Source: JAAYJR01 sp964611525
GTDB taxonomy: Bacteria; Bacteroidota; Bacteroidia; Bacteroidales; Prolixibacteraceae
NCBI GenBank assembly: GCA_964611525.1
Contig: CAZTAL010000051.1
Location: 1 to 6,174 of the forward strand
Direction: 5' to 3'
Length of the DNA stretch: 6,174 nucleotides
The notes under the pieces are model-generated. The model ran no database searches, had not been told where the DNA came from, and was given only the letters and a program-made list of their open reading frames with translations. Shown here one piece after another: positions 6,001 to 6,174 of this stretch. Each line of letters starts with the position of its first letter. The first letter of the stretch is position 1. A program made the translations under genes and the position numbers.

Positions 6001-6174
6001 ATAAAAGACAATAAACAAATACGGATTAAGGACATAGCGGAGAAAGCAAGAGTTTCCATTGGAACGGTTGACCGAGTGTTACATAACAGGGGTGAAGTGG
6101 CAAAATCGACACGGAATAAAATTCTGAAGATCATCAAAGATTTAAATTATCAGCCAAACATCCTTGCAAGTACG
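6001..6174 (+). CDS. LacI-family transcription regulator, N-terminal part, non-canonical start
   Basis: Counting ATA at 6001 as residue 1, 58 residues are in the window. Residues 9-28 are the LacI helix-turn-helix (IKDIAEKARVSIGTVDRVLH), followed by NRGEVAKSTRNKILKIIKDL and NYQPNILAS, the standard run to the hinge region. VDRVLHNRGEV is typical of Bacteroidota regulators of sugar use. The sensor domain lies beyond the window, so the ligand is unknown. The frame is open back to a stop at 5896-5898, but no ATG, GTG or TTG occurs in frame before GTG 6076, which is inside the recognition helix and would destroy the domain. ATA 6001 is exactly where relatives have Met before a short lysine-rich lead into RIKDIA; ATT 5998 is next to it. 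The start is therefore non-canonical, mutated, or misread. The family call is firm; the start is not. Confidence 0.88.
   Translation, partial: MKDNKQIRIKDIAEKARVSIGTVDRVLHNRGEVAKSTRNKILKIIKDLNYQPNILAST

Overview
The window looks like chromosomal DNA from a Bacteroidota (Bacteroidetes) organism. The DNA is AT-rich, with very AT-rich gaps between genes. No start codon has a clear AGGAGG-type ribosome binding site. Three gene starts have a -7 box of the Bacteroidetes type TAnnTTTG. The gene families (GntR helix-turn-helix joined to a LacI-type sensor, Tat-exported Gfo/Idh/MocA dehydrogenase, URO-D-like protein, ACS-family MFS carrier) also fit anaerobic or marine Bacteroidota. This assignment is an inference from style; no taxonomic marker gene is present.

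Left and middle (1-4733, all minus strand). Read in the direction of transcription, the order is: a GntR/LacI-hybrid regulator (4733-3660), an MFS organic-acid/hexuronate-type transporter (3663-2383, sharing a 4-base ATGA overlap with the regulator), a URO-D-superfamily protein that does not look like heme-pathway HemE (2196-1036), and a Tat-signal Gfo/Idh/MocA oxidoreductase whose 3' end lies beyond base 1. This reads as a ligand-controlled catabolic cluster: the regulator senses a small carbohydrate-like ligand, the carrier imports a sugar acid or similar anion, and the other two genes process it or a related compound. The gap at 2197-2382 carries a near-perfect sigma70-style promoter that could start a second transcript.

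Divergent control region (4734-4986). This 253-base, very AT-rich gap separates the minus-strand cluster from the plus-strand genes. It holds a good Bacteroidetes promoter for the rightward gene, a weaker one for the regulator, and a 17-base inverted repeat plus a near-direct repeat that may be operator sites.

Right (4987-6174, plus strand). A free-standing E2-type acyltransferase catalytic domain (4987-5796) has the DHRVVDG active-site motif but no lipoyl or subunit-binding domain. It is followed by a terminator-like hairpin. After a 200-base gap comes the start of a LacI-family regulator that runs off the window. That gene has no ATG, GTG or TTG ahead of its DNA-binding domain; ATA (or the adjacent ATT) stands where the family's Met would be. 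A palindrome with a central CG, the style of LacI-family operators, lies just upstream of its promoter.

I found no RNA genes, CRISPR array, insertion sequence or phage genes. The most unusual points are the missing LacI start codon, a Glu-to-Gln change at a key membrane position of the transporter, the metal-site pattern of the URO-D-like protein, and the lipoyl-less E2 core.
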